Shown here one piece after another: positions 33,493-44,647 of a stretch of DNA of 64,000 bases (positions are counted from its first letter, which is position 1; each line of letters starts with the position of its first letter). The notes below the pieces were generated by a model that was given only the letters and a program-made list of their open reading frames with translations, ran no database searches and was not told the origin of the DNA. Source of the DNA: Tachypleus tridentatus (lineage: Eukaryota; Arthropoda; Merostomata; Xiphosura; Limulidae). The stretch covers positions 14,431,857-14,495,856 of the forward strand of contig NC_134834.1 in NCBI RefSeq assembly GCF_004210375.1, in the 5' to 3' direction. The position numbers were made by a program, and so were the translations under genes.

Positions 33493-34578
33493 GTTAGTAG
33501 GAAAACAACCATTTGTGATCAACATTGAAAATAAACTCTGATATATTTTTAGTTTTAATATATTTTTCTTCTTCCTGTCAAGTATGAAACCATTTGTAAA
33601 AAGAAACAGTTGGTAAGAGTCTCTAAGGTTAATTCTCTTGGGTTTACTGAGTACTCTAACATGAAATGTTAGAAATTACCAGCTAAAACTGTTTTTACAT
33701 AACCCCCCCTGAATGTATAGAGAAAACAAAAGAACTTACATGCAGAATTTAAAAGCTTATTTTATACCTCTCTCTTAGCTTTCATAACTGTAACAGGTGT
33801 AGGTTGTATGAAATTAATGGATAATTATGTTGTCACACAGAAATCTTTACATAATTGTAATGTTACACTCGTACTGATGTCACTTGTTTTTTATTCTGCA
33901 CTTGATGGGTACATACTAACCTCTGTATTGGTGTGACATTATTTATTGTTATATGCAGTGCCTGATCAAGAGAATCACAGAACCTAAGCACCTTCTGTTC
34001 GTAGGCCCTACCTAACGTATAAGTTAAGCCAAAAGTTAGGTAACTTATAGGTATATAAATTATAAATTCTGGTTTGAAATCTGAGTATTTATAAGCATAT
34101 AATATATACTTGCTGTTTGTGTATTAATACATTCTAGTTAAATATCGGCTGTATATTTACATGAATTTGGGTGTAGAAACTAGTGCATATATTCAAAGAT
34201 GTATCATATAAGTTAAAGATGTAATAAAGTTTTTACAGTAAAATGTGTATTTCATGTTCATTATATTTTGGCCATTGAATATTAAATTTTCGCGGACCCA
34301 TAGTTTTTGTAGGTGCTAGGTACTGTGCCTGATAAATAATCCAGCCCTGGTTATACATGTTATAACTTTCTTTATGAGATTGGCTGTATACATAAGTTAA
34401 ATTTCTTAAGCATTCTGGTGAATTAATCTGTTCATGTGCTTTTGTTATAATATCAGGGCTATGAAATAGTTATTGCCAGCCCTATTTGGGTTCTAGTAGT
34501 TATATTTATAACTGGTTGGTTAGTCAAATGCTTTTTGTAATTGTGGCAACTATAGTTTCTCACTATTTTGTAAACTAA

Positions 34579-34582
34579 ACAT

Positions 34583-34614
<32 letters not shown>
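34579..34614. repeat. CA then TA microsatellite
   Basis: About eleven CA/AC dinucleotides followed directly by about six AT dinucleotides. Confidence 0.95.
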
Positions 34615-34721
34615 TGAAATTAAATAATTTATATCTTAATGAAGGTAAACAAATAGACAAAATCATGAGGAAGGACTGTGTTAAAAACAACAAATCCCAA
34701 CCTCTAATTAATTATATAATA

Positions 34722-34943
34722 ACCATAAAATATTCAAGTATTATATTGTAACCATAAAATATTCAAGTATTATATTGTAACCATAAAATATTCAAGTATT
34801 ATATTGTAACCATAAAATATTCAAGTATTATATTATAACCATAAAATATTCAAGTATTATATTATAACCATAAAATATTCAAGTATTATATTATAACCAT
34901 AAAATATTCAAGTATTATATTATAACCATAAAATATTCAAGTC
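34722..34943. repeat. 29-bp minisatellite, about 7.7 copies
   Basis: The unit is ACCATAAAATATTCAAGTAT followed by TATATTGTA (left copies) or TATATTATA (right copies). The two variants are segregated left and right, which shows local expansion of each. Confidence 0.95.
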
Positions 34944-35029
34944 ATAAACCAAAACACATTAACATGACATTTAAAAATTGTTTTTTTTTAAAAAAGGGAC
35001 CCTAGGATATAAGCGACAACATTGGATTG

Positions 35030-35245
35030 TAAGATGTATCCTAGGTTTTGGAGGTGACTGAAGAAGTAGGACCCACATTGAGGTGGGGATACATCATATA
35101 TCAGTCTTAACCTTCAATTCACTAGTGTCACATAAGAAAATTAGAAATTTAGAGAGCAAGATGTGGGTGCTCAAGCCTACAATGTCCCACATCTATATCA
35201 CCCTTCACTGTCTGCAGACAATTGTGGAAATGTGACTGCTCTTAT
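35030..35245 (-). repeat. unclassified dispersed repeat, copy 2
   Basis: In reverse orientation it matches 21700-21920 with many substitutions. Diagnostic words on the - strand are TGTCTGCAGACAG, AGATGTGGGACAT, CCCACATCTTG, AAGACTGATATATG and GTCACCTCCA. Confidence 0.55.
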
Positions 35246-35720
35246 CCTAACTTAGGAATATCTTTGTAGACTACATGCTGCAGTGTGAATATCTTTGTAG
35301 ACTACACATTATAGTAGCACCAAGTAACCTTTGTTATTATAAACAGGATTTTGGGTGAGTCATGTTATGCTGTAAAAGGACAAAGCAGAATTTCTCCCAA
35401 ATCCATATATAAATATGGGTAAATAGATTCTATTTTGGCTAAAGAAGCTAAGCCATTACAAAACTACTTTTAAGTGTAGATGAAACAACATCAGCTGGAA
35501 AGGTAACAAACTCTCATGTGACTCACATTATTAATAAGAACTTGTGAGTTAAAGCACAACAACATAACATCCACATTATATCCAGTTATGACAAAGGACC
35601 TTCCCAGTATAAGAGGTCATTGGTTGGCTGGGATGCAATGGACATTGTAATGGTTGGGATGCTAATAATGCTATCAAATTCACTGACAGCAACTTTTATG
35701 GCACAAAATGCATTAAGTTG

Positions 35721-35841
35721 GTGTATGTGTTTTTTCTTATAGCAAAGCCACATCGGGCTATCTGCTGAGCCCACTGAGGGGAATTGAACCCCTGATTTTA
35801 GCATTGTAAATCCGGAGACATACCGCTGTGTTAGTGAGAGG
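35721..35841 (-). mobile_element. SINE, family B, well preserved
   Basis: The - strand element reads, in order: tRNA-like head with AGCGGTATGTCTCCGG, B box GGGGTTCAATTCCCCTC, then AGTGGGCTCAGCAGATAGCC, GATGTGGCTTTGCTATAAG and AAAAAACACATACAC. This copy is the best reference for family B in the window. Confidence 0.92.
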
Positions 35842-36406
35842 CTTAAGTTTAACAATTACGATTTGTTAAAACAGGTTTTAAGCATTTGTAACTGCTCTCT
35901 GCCACCTAGAGATGATGTCTAAGAACTAATTAGAAATGTTTTATAGTACTAAATGTTCAATTTTGGCCATGCTTTCTATAATTGAGGATAAAAAGAAATA
36001 GTCACTGTTGTCTAATTGCATTTGAAAATGAAGCTTAATAATAAACATTTAAAAGTCATAATATTTAGTGTAACATAAATGTATCATGATTGTAAATGTA
36101 TGTATAACATCAAAGAGTCATGTGGAAGTGCTATTTACATTCATGAATTCATGTCTGCAGTCAATGAATAAACATGCTAACTCTGAACACGGGCATTAAC
36201 AATGTTTGGTTTAACTTCTTAATAGTATTTTCTCGTGGATGGAAGGCCTCATCTGTATTTCCAGTACCCACCAGTTGGTATTGTCACTGACACTTGGAAG
36301 TCATCAACCTTGATTACCTTTACTGCAGTGTCCTTGTGGTGTGAACCCCTCGTGGGGCTCCATGGTGGGTGGGGTCAGTGGGCACCGAAATCTCCCTTTC
36401 TTTATT

Positions 36407-37672
36407 ATGGATACTCCAATTACAAATCTTAATAACATGATGAAAAAACAGTCTATAGGTAGACGACCACGTCTTGAAGATTCTTAGCAGCAATCCTCAC
36501 CATCTGTACCACCTGCAGTACCTCATTTTCTTATATTGCATTCACTTTCAGACAAACCTTCAGGGCAAATGTCTCCCTTTTTCATTCAGAAGGGACTAGA
36601 GGGACTTGTTGGCTCTCCAAAGCCAGTAAAGAAGCTTCAATCTGGTGACATGTTGGTGGAAACATCCACATCTCAACAAAGTGAACACCTCTCACATTCA
36701 AAGGCGATTGAGGATATACATATTGAGGTTACACCTTATGCTACTTTGAATTCATCATGAGGAGTTATTGTTGAGAGGAATTTGAAGAACATCCCACAGT
36801 CTGAGATTCTCGCTGGTTTCTCCACCCATGGAGTTTCTGCAGTGAGGCGAATATCCACTCACAAAGATGGAATTATGGTGCCGACCAATGTCCTCATTGT
36901 CACATTTATGTCACCACATCCGCCTGCCACCATCAAGGCAGGTTATCTTAATTGCAGAGTATGGCCATACATTCCTAATCCTTTCTGATGTTTCCAGTGC
37001 CAGCGATTCGGTCACTCAAAGACGTCATGTCGTGGTTCCTCGACGTATGCTCGTTGCAGTGGCAAGGATCATGATGCCTACAAGTATGAAACAGACCCTC
37101 ATTGCATCAATTGCAATGGCTCTCACTTGTCCTACTTTTGTTCTTGCCCTAAATGGTTGAATGAAAAAGAGGTGCAGCATTTGAAAACGATTCATAACAT
37201 TACTTATCCTGAGGCTCGAAAATTGCTGTCCACCACCTCATCTCGGACGTATGCTGCTGCACTTCCTTCCACAACTACAGTGGGAGTGCAGACAAATCTC
37301 TCTGTGCTTCCAAAAGAATCATTCTTCAAACAAATGAAAAGTCTTTTGACCTCCATGGTTAAAAAAGTTGATGAATCAACTTCAACACCTGTCATTTATA
37401 TACATTCTACCAAACTTCAAGATCCACATCCTTTGGTTCCAGGTTCAGGCATTTCCTTGGATCCATCTTTTTCTCTCACCCCAAGATGCAAAAAAATCAT
37501 TCATTCATGTCCTCAGTCTCTGGAATCCCCTTTCAACAGCAAAGACCTGCTCAATCGACCCAGGGCAGGATCCATGGAGGTCAATAGACCTCCCTTGAAT
37601 AAGGACAATAAGAAAAAAAGATGTAGTCATAAACAGAAGGGTTCTCCACTCAATTTGCCAGCATGTAAATGA
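36407..37672 (+). pseudogene. LINE ORF1 (gag-like) pseudogene
   Basis: The probable start is the ATG at 36407 (MDTPITNLNNMMKKQSIGRR). An in-frame TAG follows after about 27 codons, a TGA near 36758 and another TGA at 36987-36989. The central part (NLKNIPQSEILAGFSTHGVS, VWPYIPNPF) matches the RNA-recognition-like region of I/Jockey ORF1. The CCHC knuckle CFQCQRFGHSKTSC follows directly after the third stop; a second knuckle is degraded (ARCSGKDHDAYKY) and a third reads CINCNGSHLSYFC. The third stop probably replaces a CGA Arg codon by CpG decay. Confidence 0.85.
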
Positions 37673-37673
37673 C

Positions 37674-38181
37674 AGGCCATGTGATGGACGAGTGCATGGA
37701 AAGGTGACACTGTTGGTTGATCAGCATGTGCCCACCTTGTCTTTGCCACTCGATGTACCCTTGGAGGCTGTAGCCATCCGTGTTCCCTTGGGTCATACCA
37801 TCACTGTTTGTTCTCTCTACCTGTCGCCTGGAGAGACATATGATCAATCAGACCTTGATGCTCTCATTGAACAGTTGCCATCTCCATTTTGCATCCTGGG
37901 GGACTTTAATGGACATCATTCCTTCTGGGATACTGATACTGGGAAGTGCTGATACTGATAGGAGGAGTCACTCCATAGAGCATATGCTCTCTGATCACAA
38001 CCTTTCTCTTTTCAATACTGGTTCTTCTGCATATTTTCATGCACCTAGTCAGTCCTTTACTGCTATTGATCTCTCAATTTGCTCCCCTACATTATTCTCC
38101 CACTTTTCATGGAGGGTTGACAATACTCCACCAGGCAGTGTTCATTTTCCTATAATCTTGAGAGAGACTGGCTGTGGTTGA
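37674..38181 (+). pseudogene. LINE ORF2 AP-endonuclease fragment
   Basis: It starts abruptly inside the domain with the equivalents of DGRVHGKVTLLVDQHVPTLS; roughly the first 80-90 residues of the endonuclease, including the N-G-L/E-T catalytic motifs, are absent. It keeps ILGDFNGHHSFWD (metal-binding Asp-Phe-Asn) and, after a frameshift near 37950, SQSFTAIDLSICSP. The terminal catalytic GSDHFP motif reads GSVHFP, so the Asp is lost. Not functional. Confidence 0.85.
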
Positions 38182-38759
38182 TGCCACCTGACCCACGTGC
38201 CCCAGTAGAAACTGGATCAGGCCACTGGCCCTCTTTCACTGCTCTCTCAGAACTTGATCCTGTCATCATCTGTAAGCCATCAACAGACTACTGTGTTATA
38301 CAAGCAGCTGCTCAATGTATTCCTAAAACCTCGACACGTTTTCCACTCTATTCTCCACCATGGTGGAATTCTTCCTGCCACATGGCACGGAAGGCTCATA
38401 AATGGGCCTGAGATACTTTTCGTAGGTATCCCACACTCTTGAACCGCATCGCTTTCCATCAGGCCCATGCACATGCTGCGTGGGTAAGATGTCAAAGCCA
38501 GAAGGAATCTTGGATTAAGTTCACAACTGGCAAATCTTCTACCACCAGTTCCAAATCATATAGGACAAGATTTGAAAGGTCAGTAGGCAATATAATTCTG
38601 TCTCCCTCTCAATCTTGCTCTCTGATGGCCAGGAAGTAACTGATACCTGGAGCATCACCAGTACTCTAGGTGAAAATTTTTGCTGGGTATCTAACACTTC
38701 TGCTTTTTCTTCCACCTTCTTAGCCATCAAGACTTAGGCAGAGCAATCACCTCTTTCCT

Positions 38760-39700
38760 TTCGAGCTGATTGTCTCTGTGAATATAATCGTCCCTTTACT
38801 CTAGTGGAATTCAAACTGGCCCTTCATTGGTCTGGCAGTACATTGGTTGGACCTGATGATGTACACTATTACATGCTGCACCATCTATGTCCTGCTTCTC
38901 TTGCTATTCTTCTGATTGTTTTTAACTGGATCTGGCAAGAGAATATTTTTCCTGATGTCTGGCGCCAGGCTATTGTCCTACCTTTCTCTAAGCCTAGGAA
39001 GGATCCCAAGATTTCTTCAAACTACCGTCCAATTGCTTTGACGAGCTGTCTCTGTAACATCTTAAAGAGGATGGTTAATGCTTGTCTTGTTTGGTTCCTC
39101 GAGTCAAACAACCTCCTCTTGCCCACCCAGTGTGGGTTCTGATGACAACACTCCACCATGGATCACCTGATTCAACTTGAAATGTCAATCAGAGAAGCCT
39201 TTCTCAAACGACAACATCTTGTATCAATATTCTTTGATGTTGAGAAGGCTTACGATACAACATGGAGGTATGGCATTTTGCAAGACCTTTATATATACGG
39301 GTTACATGGCCATTTGTCCATTTTTATTAAAAAATTTTTAATGGACAGGAGATTCCAAGTTCATGTGGGTTCGACACTTTCCCATTCTTATTTACAGGTA
39401 TTTGGAGTTCTGAGTATAAAAATTAATGCCATTACTGAACAACTCCTTCTTACTGCTGCAAACAGGCTCTATGTTGACGACTTTCAGATCTCACATCAGT
39501 CGTCAAACATGAAGTATATTGAGCGGCAGCTACAGACTACCCTCAATCATTTACTGAAGTGGACCACAGCAAACAGTTTTAACTTCTCTCTTTCTCTAAA
39601 ACCATTTGCATGCACTTTTGCCACCAATAGGGTATTCACACTGATCCTGAACTTTGTATCGGTGAAGTTTTGCTGCCTGTAGTCCCTGAGACAAAGTTCT
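38760..39700 (+). pseudogene. LINE ORF2 reverse transcriptase fragment
   Basis: Reverse transcriptase blocks in order: LPFSKPRKDPKISSNYRPIA (block 1-2), a stop after LLPTQCGF, then SIFFDVEKAYDTTWRYG (block A, catalytic Asp present), VHVGSTLSHSYLQVFGVLS (block B, truncated) and RLYVDDFQI (block C, the YxDD box intact). The part between blocks B and C is shortened and the frame ends after FVSVKFCCL. Sequence at 38182-38760 between endonuclease and this domain is ORF2 linker with several stops. Confidence 0.88.
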
Positions 39701-41010
39701 TGGGGTTTATCTTTGATCATAAGCTGACCTTTATACCACACATCAAACAACTACGGGTCAAATGTACAGACCACTGAACATCCTCTGTGTTTTCTCTTCT
39801 ACCACTTTGGGAGCAGATCGATATTCTCTGCTAAAGATATATCGTGCTCTTATTCAATTGAAACTTGACTATGGATCACTGGTCTATGGCTCTGCCAGAC
39901 CATTGGCCTCAAAGATGCTAAACCCTATTCATCATCAAAGACTTTGGCTCTGCACTTCCCCAGTTCAGAGCTTATACATAGAGTCTCATGAACCTTCTTT
40001 GCACCTCTTGCCATTTGCAACTGTCTTTACTATATGCTCCAAAACTTCATTCCTTACCAAAGCATCCCACCTGGGGTTGTGTTTTCCTTCCTTGGTGGGC
40101 CATATGTTTTCAGAACAGACGATCTGCCATTGCTCCTTTTGGCCTTCATATCCAGGCGCAGTTGGATGAACTGGGCCTCTCCTTGGATAACATTGCTGTA
40201 TCCACTGGTCAGTGCATCCCACCATGGCTTCTTATAGTCCCCAATTGTGACCTATCTTTAAGTCATCTGAGAAAAGTAGACATTCCTGTTTGGAAATACT
40301 GTCTATTATTTGCTGAACATCTTTTCACTCCTACTCCTACTCACTTATACACATGGTTTGAAATGAGGTGACTCTGTGGGCTCTGCCATGGTTTGTTGTG
40401 GTTTGGTGGTTGCATGCAGAATCCCCTCTACAGCTTCTGTGTTCACTGCTAAACTGTATGTCATTTCTGTTACCCTGGATCACATAGAAGCTAAACAGTA
40501 CTCAAACTGCACTATTTATACTGACTCAGTTCTCTACTGGCCCTGGTATTGCTTCATGTTGGTTCATACCCTGTTCTTACCGATATTCAAAACTGACTGG
40601 CGCATTTCTCTTTAACATCTACTTTTATCCAGTTTTTCTGGATTCCGGACCATGTTGGTATTCGTGGGAATGAGCTTGCCGACTCCATAGCTAAATCTAT
40701 CAACTCTGGCACTATCACTGCTGTACCTGCTCTATACATGGACTATGGCCCTGTATTCAAGGCTTGGCTCCGTGCCAGCTGGCAGTCAACTTGGCCGTCT
40801 TGCTTCCGTAAGGATCGGAAAGAGGAAGTTGTTCTAACTAGACTACACATTGGTCACAGTTTTTTAACTCATCGTTTCCTTTTATCTGGAACTGATGTAC
40901 CAGTGTGTTGTCTGTGTGACACTCAGATCACTCAGATTGTTTTTTTAACTTTGTTTTGTTTTACCTTAATTTCCTTTTATGTGGTTTACTAAATTTAATT
41001 TTAACTTTTT
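39701..41010 (+). pseudogene. LINE ORF2 thumb, RNase H and C-terminal zinc motif
   Basis: After the thumb-like LIQLKLDYGSLVYGSA, the RNase H part shows KLYVISVTLDHIEAKQYSNC followed by TIYTDSVLY (the Asp of the TDS motif retained). A later part reads TRLHIGHSFLTHRFLLSG and CCLCDTQIT, the conserved Cys-x2-Cys tail of I/Jockey elements. Stops and frameshifts fall near 39775, 40165, 40370 and 40615. Confidence 0.8.
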
Positions 41011-42311
41011 AACCGGATGTTTGACACGGATAACCTACCTGCTTTGTGTCGTAAAACACTAAATCAACCAACCAACCTTACTGCACTCCACCTGATGCTT
41101 AATTTAACCACCTGCTGTCCACTGGTTCCTCTTCATGTAAGATTATAACAAAATTCCATTAGAAGAGGGTCTGGCTTAAAACATTCAAATACTCACCTGC
41201 TTTTGCTTGTGATTAATCTAGATAAAAATTGTAGTAATTTAACTCAGTTTTGTGATAAGATAAACAGGAAATGATTGGCATTTATTATTGGTTTCATTAA
41301 GAAGTGATTAGTTAGCTAAGCTAATTACACCCCCATAAATGGTCAGACACAGCAATTATACACTTCAAGGAAATAGTTCCTGATGTTACATTGCCTCTAA
41401 CTTTTGGGTTACCTATAACCACTGCCCTCTGCTACTTTTCTAATGGAGCTGGCATAAATGTTATTGGTGTTTATATATAAGGTATCAATAACAGGAGAAA
41501 ATTGATAACTAACAAGCTACAGTTGTTTCTTGATGTTTTATTGATTGTATGTCCCAGCAAACTTTAAAATAATTTGCTGATCATAAGAAGTAAAATATAA
41601 AATGATTTTTTTTTAACTCTTAGATAATCAATTATTTGTAAACTTTTTTTTCACCAGTTTTTAAGAACTGAATGAGAGTAGGAAAACAAAGAAGACTGAT
41701 AAGTTATCTCCTAGTTAACTGAAACTTTGGTGACTAATATATAACTGATTGAAGACAGTAATAAAAGCAACATTCAGGAACCTCTTTCTGTGTTTTTACA
41801 TCCATTTAAAATGTTTATCAACAGAACCCTTGCTCCAAGTTACATATAATTGTCCTCTTCACTTGTGGACATCTAGTTGAATTAGAATACATTAAAAGAG
41901 TCTACTATAAAATACTATGGGTATTAACTAGTAATTTGCCACGTAGGTTATGACGCTTCTTCAGAAGTTAAATTTGAGAGTGCTGGTTTCAGAGTATTGC
42001 TTGCAATAATTTCACACATGTTTAGAGCAGCTCCAATCAATGGTTTAAATAGTAACAAGGAACTCTGAAGGCTACTTAATTAGAGCTTCACTTCAAATAT
42101 TGGTTTTATTATTTAACAGTTTTAAATGACCAAATACTTCTGTAGATGAATATCTAAGAAAGTGAGTAAAAATATTGTCCTTTTGTACAGTATTTTGTTA
42201 TGTTATATGAGATCCAACTGTAAATTTTTACAAACATTTTAGTTTGATTCTAGCCTTTAAATGATTTGAAACGGTTCCACAGAGACAACAAGACAACTTT
42301 CTTTATAGACT

Positions 42312-42568
42312 CAGAAGAGCACCCTTGAATTGTTAAATAATAACCCCTTCATTAATTCAGAAGAGCACCCTTGAATTGTTAAATAATAACCCCTTCATTA
42401 ATTCAGAAGAGCACCCTTGAATTGTTGAATAATAACCCCTTCATTAATTCAGAAGAGCACCCTTGAATTGTTAAATAATAACCCCTTCATTAATTCAGAA
42501 GAGCACCCTTGAATTGTTAAATAATAACCCCTTCATTAATTCAGAAGAGCACCCTGAATTGTAAATTA
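42312..42568. repeat. 46-bp minisatellite, about 5.6 copies
   Basis: The unit is CAGAAGAGCACCCTTGAATT, then GTTAAATAATAACCCCTTCA, then TTAATT. Copies are almost identical, so the expansion is recent. Confidence 0.95.
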
Positions 42569-42926
42569 ATAAGCCATTGTTCTGGGACTTCATAGATTGA
42601 AAAGTTGTGAAATGTAAACTATGTTTGCTTTTTAACACTTTACAAAACTTTATTTTTTGGTTTCCATAATAGTAGAAATTAAACAATAATTATTCTGCTT
42701 TGTTGAACAAGTATGGTCTGCTGTAGCAGATTGGTGGCTGTTATTTATCTCCAAGTGTATATTTTGAGGTACGGCAATGTTTGTTTGTTTTTTTAAAACA
42801 AATATTTAGTGCCAGTTGATAACATGATTGTTTATTGCTAGAAAAATGTCTCTTTAAAACTACAGGACTTTAGTTTCTGTAATACAACACATTTGGTTCA
42901 TAATTTCTATGTTTTCTTTTATTCAG

Positions 42927-43137
42927 GACTGATTGGATTATGTGTGTGTGTAGCAGTTTTAACTGTCTTATATGAAACAATCAAACTACTTCGCTACTAT
43001 CTAGCGGAGAAGTGTAAAAAAACCTTACTTGTAAATGGTAACGTGAGCCGATGCAGTAGCCAGGAATCGGAGACTAACAGACTTGATGATTTCCCACTTC
43101 TTCATCATCATTTGTTTGATGTTCTAACTTCCCAGTG
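42927..43137 (+). CDS. Ctr1: CTR/SLC31 copper transporter, coding exon 2 (of 3)
   Basis: Acceptor TTTTCTTTTATTCAG ends at 42926; the donor is CCCAGTG/GTAAGA at 43137/43138. Residues about 28-98 of the joined protein. Membrane span 1 is GLIGLCVCVAVLTVLYE, which aligns with the G..G....LAV.YE of CTR proteins, followed by TIKLLRYYLAEK, the start of the cytosolic loop. The loop (about residues 45-103) is polar with SRCSSQESETNRLDDFP and an HHH run just before span 2. The exon opens with two bases finishing a Gly codon and ends with two bases of a Trp codon, both consistent with its neighbours. Confidence 0.88.
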
Positions 43138-44442
43138 GTAAGATTGTATAACATACATGTACAGACATATATGTTAAATTTAGTGATGTGTATCACATGT
43201 GTAACAATGTGATGTAGGTTACGATACAATACTTGTTGTGATATCTGTTTGTCTGAGCATGATAACAACAGTTTATTTTAGATTTTATGAGAGGATTAGG
43301 AACAAGCGTTAATGTTACAATGAAACATTCTAATAACAACTTGGGAAATTTCATTTTAACACGTAGCCCAGTGTTGTTGGAATACTTGTGAAGAAACACA
43401 CGTTCTCCAATAGCAACTAGTGTTGACAGGTCCTTCTGTGTTGGGATATGCAATGCAGTGGTGACAACACAATACCTTATCCTGTGTGGTTTTTGTTTTG
43501 TTTTGATACAAATAATAAATAGTTTTAACTTTAAGTTGAGAAACCGTCAACAAATAATTATTATTCTTGTAAGTTTAAGCACCATAAAGAGATAATTATA
43601 GTTTTAGTAATTTGAGACACCACCTATAAATAAATATTATTCTTGTAAGTTTAGGAACCATTTATAAATAAATATTATTCTTGTAAGTTTAGGGACCATT
43701 TATAGATAAATATTATTCTTGTAAGTTTAGGGACCATTTATAAATAAATATTATTCTTGTGAGTTTAGGGACCATTTATAAATAAATATTATTCTTGTGA
43801 GTTTAGGGACCATTTATAAATAAATATTATTCTTGTGAGTTTAGGGACCATTTATAAATAAATATTATTCTTGTGAGTTTAGGGACCATTTATAAATAAA
43901 TATTCTTGTGAGTTTAGGGACCATTTATAGATAAATATTATTCTTGTGAGTTTAGGGATCATTTATAGATAAATATTGTTCTTGTGAGTTTAGGGACCAT
44001 TTATAGATATTATTATTGTAAGTTCAGGCAATGTCAGCAAATAATTTTTGTTCTTGTAGGTTAAGGTGCAGTCTATGTTTAGTTACTATTTTCTTCCTTG
44101 TGATTAAAGTAGAATCTTTATATTTTATTTTTCTATCTTGAGGTTAAAGTTGAAACTGTTTTATTAGTTTATCTCAAGGTTAAGGTAGAACATGTATAAT
44201 ACATTGGTTTATCTTGAATTATATTTTTTATTGTTTTGTATTTAGGGTGAGTGTACTATACACACACACACACTTTTGTATCTTTTTATTTCTTGATTTA
44301 AGCCAAATATCTGTTGGCTGAATTACCATAAGAAATGTATTGATTTTGAGGTTAAGATACAATATAAACATGTTAATTGTTTGATTTTATAATTTAGGCT
44401 TAGACACTTTCTGTACATCTTGCTATAATTTTCTCTCTCTAG
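43138..44442 (+). other. 1.3-kb intron of the copper transporter gene
   Basis: Begins GTAAGA and ends ATTTTCTCTCTCTAG. It holds the 38-bp array described separately and an AC microsatellite near 44262-44272; the rest is AT-rich. Confidence 0.85.
43622..44012. repeat. 38-bp minisatellite in an intron, about 10 copies
   Basis: The unit is GAGTTTAGGGACCATTTATA followed by AATAAATATTATTCTTGT. Seven units carry AATAAA on the sense strand of the gene; others read GATAAA. Each is followed within 20 bases by a GT/T-rich word (TTCTTGTGAGTTT). Confidence 0.95.
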
Positions 44443-44647
44443 GTTGAGGTTCCACCTGTTTCAGACTGTTCTATACACTGTACAGGTTATTATGGGATAC
44501 ATGATAATGCTTGTTATCATGAGTTTTAACATCTGGCTTTGCTTGTCTGTTGTCTTTGCATCTTGCATCAGCTACCACGTATTTAGCATCCACATCTTTA
44601 ACCGACCCATTTTGATACCCGTTGAAGTGGTGGATAATACCAGTTAA
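44443..44647 (+). CDS. Ctr1: CTR/SLC31 copper transporter, coding exon 3 (terminal)
   Basis: Acceptor TTTTCTCTCTCTAG ends at 44442; stop TAA at 44645-44647. Residues about 98-165. RFHLFQTVLYTVQVIMGYMI leads into span 2, with the copper-pathway MxxxM at M120-M124 (MLVIM) directly followed by SFNIWLCL, as in CTR1/CTR2. Span 3 (CLSVVFASCISYHVFS) lacks the usual GxxxG packing motif; small residues (A..S) sit there instead. The C-terminus (PVEVVDNTS) has no Cys/His cluster such as the HCH of human CTR1. These differences and the absence of a visible Met-rich N-terminus leave open whether it works as a CTR1 or CTR2 type. Confidence 0.88.

Larger units (their letters stand above)
36225..41080 (+). 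mobile_element. I-superfamily-like LINE (non-LTR retrotransposon), decayed
   Basis: About 4.85 kb in sense with the host gene. Order: a 5' leader, ORF1 with a zinc-knuckle domain, ORF2 with AP-endonuclease, reverse transcriptase, RNase H and a C-terminal Cys/His motif, then a 3' end closing with the short repeat ACCAACCAACC. The presence of RNase H argues for the I/LOA/Tad side of the LINE tree rather than classic Jockey. Multiple stops, frameshifts and at least one large deletion make it inactive. The 5' boundary is estimated from where LINE-like composition begins; no target duplication was established. Confidence 0.88.
33493..42926 (+). other. 9.4-kb intron of the copper transporter gene
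   Basis: It begins GTTAGT and ends TTTTCTTTTATTCAG. Contents in order: a 29-bp array, a CA/TA microsatellite, one copy of an unclassified dispersed repeat, a family-B SINE, a nearly 5-kb decayed LINE in the same orientation as the gene, and a 46-bp array. Sequence not covered by these is AT-rich and unannotated (33.5-34.6, 35.25-35.7, 35.85-36.2 and 41.1-42.3 kb). Confidence 0.8.
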
